From NCBI GenBank assembly GCA_034336665.1, contig CM067576.1:12205385-12269384 (forward strand): a DNA stretch of 64,000 nt, read 5' to 3'. The stretch's first letter is position 1. Each line of letters starts with the position of its first letter. This stretch comes from Luscinia megarhynchos. Its lineage: Eukaryota; Chordata; Aves; Passeriformes; Turdidae. The notes beneath the pieces are model-generated. The model searched no databases, was not told the DNA's origin, and was given only the letters and a program-made list of their open reading frames with translations. Position numbers and translations under genes: made by a program. Shown piece by piece: positions 62,042 to 64,000 of this stretch.

Positions 62042-64000
62042 GTGAGTATGATCCCTTCCTCTTCTTTATTTTACTGACTAGCTGGATTTACTGCTCTTTC
62101 AGCTTCTGACATTAATAGAACCACCTTTTCCACTGAAAACTCACTGGGATGTGCTAGTCTGTTGTTTCTATGTCAGGCAAGAGGGAGGCAAGGGCTGAAC
62201 AAACTAAAAAAGGGAGGTGTCAACAGTTTTATGGCACAGTGTGTGTGATGGATAATAGCCACGGAGGATTTAAGCGTGGGGAGGAAATGAGAGGCTCGGT
62301 CCAAGAAAGGAAATTTGGTCACCGGCTGATGCGTGGGTGGGGATGCCATCTGATTGTTTTTACACATTTAGCACTTGTGGTTGAATGTCTGGATCCTTGA
62401 GGGCTTCTGTGCTGCAAGAACCTGCTGGGGCAAGTGAAAGGGCAATGTGAGAGGTGTGATTGCTGCAACTTGTGCTCAGTTCCAAATTCTTATTATGTCA
62501 AATGGGGTTAGTTGCAAGAGAAATGATTTTACAATATATTGTTATTTAAAGTATTCTATGCCATGTGTGATTTAATTTGTAGTCATGATTAGGGTAAGAT
62601 GTATAGAGTGATATTCAGTATGTATTACTGGAGCTGAAAAGATTTTCTAAGCCAAAGGTGAAATTGCAAATTTCACTCACTCTTGTCTCCATGATCACAT
62701 TGGGAACCAGTAACTCCTTCAAAGGGAAGGGAATTATCAGCCAGTCAGTAGAGGGAGCAGCAGGGAAGTGAGTTTCATGTGTATTCCTGATGTTCTGATT
62801 ACCATCATGGATGATGCACTCAGAAAATAAAGGTGATGTATCAAAAGTGAGTCAATTCTGGTTTATGTCACATACAGCACCCCACTCCAAACAGTAAACT
62901 ATATTTAAAATAGAATATGAAGTAGCTTTTAGACATGTTACTTGAAGGCTTTCTGACAATCCTGATGTAGCCAGCAATGAATTTCCCAAAGATTGTCATT
63001 GCCATTGGATTTTTCACTGTGGTTGCAGCCTTTGCTGCCCTTATATGAGATATCAAAGCAAGCTTAGATTTAGATCAGCATTCATGAACAAAGCCAAACA
63101 AGTAAAATGAAGTCACTGAAATTACTCTCTATGCTAAGTGTAGGACTGCTCAGATGTGTAATTTATCCATAAGACCTTAACTGCAGACTTGGACCATCCT
63201 GTTCCAGAGCAGGGCAAGCAAGAGCCCCCTTGGTTTGGCTGTGACAGTCCCTGAGCTGGGGCAGTGGGGAGCTGCCCATTGTTTTATCTTTGCCCTATGC
63301 ACCTTTTTCCTTTCCTCTCTCCTGCCCCAAACCTCACAAGTTTTCTGGTACTTCAGTGTTTCCATGTCTGGGCAGTAAGAGAAATTTTGGGGATGGTTTG
63401 CCAGGTGTGAGAACAATAATTATGAAAGCACAAAGAAGTTGGAACTCATGCAGCATTGACCTGTGAGAAAAAAAAACTGTATTTTAAAATATCTGAGATT
63501 TACAATCTTCCTCCTCAACCCAAATATTTTACAGTTACAACTTTGAAGTGATGCTCTTCAATACTTCTGTCTAGTCCAGGACGCTTTACAGATAGAATCC
63601 TTCCCAGCAGGAAAATATAAACAAGAAAATCACTCAACACATGGATCACTGTCCTATAAAAATGTGGATGTAGAACTTTTGCATAAGGCATTAAGCAATT
63701 TTTTACTCCTTTATAGACAGTCCTGGCCTGCATGTAGAGCAGGCCTTCAGTGAAGTGCATATTTAAGACAAGATACAATCGTTTTGAGTCAGAATTAGCT
63801 CAAGTGATGCCTTGTTGTTAAGGAGACAAAATCTGTGTGCCAAGGAACCACTGAAAGGTGTTATGCTTCAACTATTTAAACATTCTCAAGCTGAGACAAT
63901 GTAAGTAGGTTGCTCCATTTTGGAGTTCCCAAAATACCATGACCTTGGAGCTTTCCAGGGTCTTCTTGAGCATGTTCCTATGTAAAGTGTCTTTTGGCAA
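62042..64000 (+). other. SLIT3: SLIT3 intron, 3' end outside window
   Basis: At least 1.96 kb of the following intron. I looked for the next LRR exon and did not find it. No repeat, RNA or gene is evident. Confidence 0.88.

Noticed and set aside
20297..64000. miR-218-2, known to lie in a SLIT3 intron in mammals
   Set aside because: I looked for the mature miR-218 sequence on the + strand and did not see it; the host intron lies further downstream in the gene than these exons.
1..64000. CRISPR array, operon, prophage or other prokaryotic system
   Set aside because: Spliced exons, CR1 and SINE elements and intron-sized AT-rich gaps show vertebrate DNA; the tandem arrays lack unique spacers.

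Overview
The window is intronic-plus-exonic DNA from inside one large vertebrate gene, read 5'->3' on the + strand. Six short exons with good splice signals and continuous phase encode 198 codons of SLIT3, a secreted axon- and cell-guidance protein that binds ROBO receptors. They cover the last leucine-rich repeat (LRR) of domain D1, the D1 LRRCT cap, the D2 LRRNT cap and the first three LRRs of D2, roughly residues 180-378 of the human protein (numbering from memory). SLIT3 is preferred over SLIT1 and SLIT2 because of paralogue-typical strings such as [26 protein letters not shown] and DISKNQI. Both ends of the gene lie outside the window.

The organism is a bird and probably a passerine. A CR1 LINE 3' end lies on the - strand (35125-35625), a CR1 tail fragment lies on the + strand (30925-31026), and a tRNA-Ile-headed SINE with a CR1-like tail lies on the - strand (19551-19678). 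That SINE architecture is the one described for TguSINE1 of songbirds. Repeat density is otherwise low.

Layout: 1-15740 is upstream intron, with two CpG-rich patches near 3.9 and 5.3 kb. Exons are at 15741-15812, 20133-20296, 34180-34321, 48054-48125, 53176-53247 and 61970-62041. The introns between them are about 4.3, 13.9, 13.7, 5.1 and 8.7 kb, and the last runs off the end. Two minisatellites lie in the 13.9-kb intron: about 22-bp units at 23301-23697, and 18-bp units at 25320-25536. The latter gives long but spurious open frames on both strands.

I found no second protein-coding gene, no functional RNA gene, no CRISPR array and no novel multi-gene system. The points most worth checking are the CpG patches (one holding a 15-bp palindrome and both sharing a 16-bp motif), the weak donor and open read-through after the LRRCT exon, the nested 45-bp period of the first minisatellite, and the SINE as a lineage marker.
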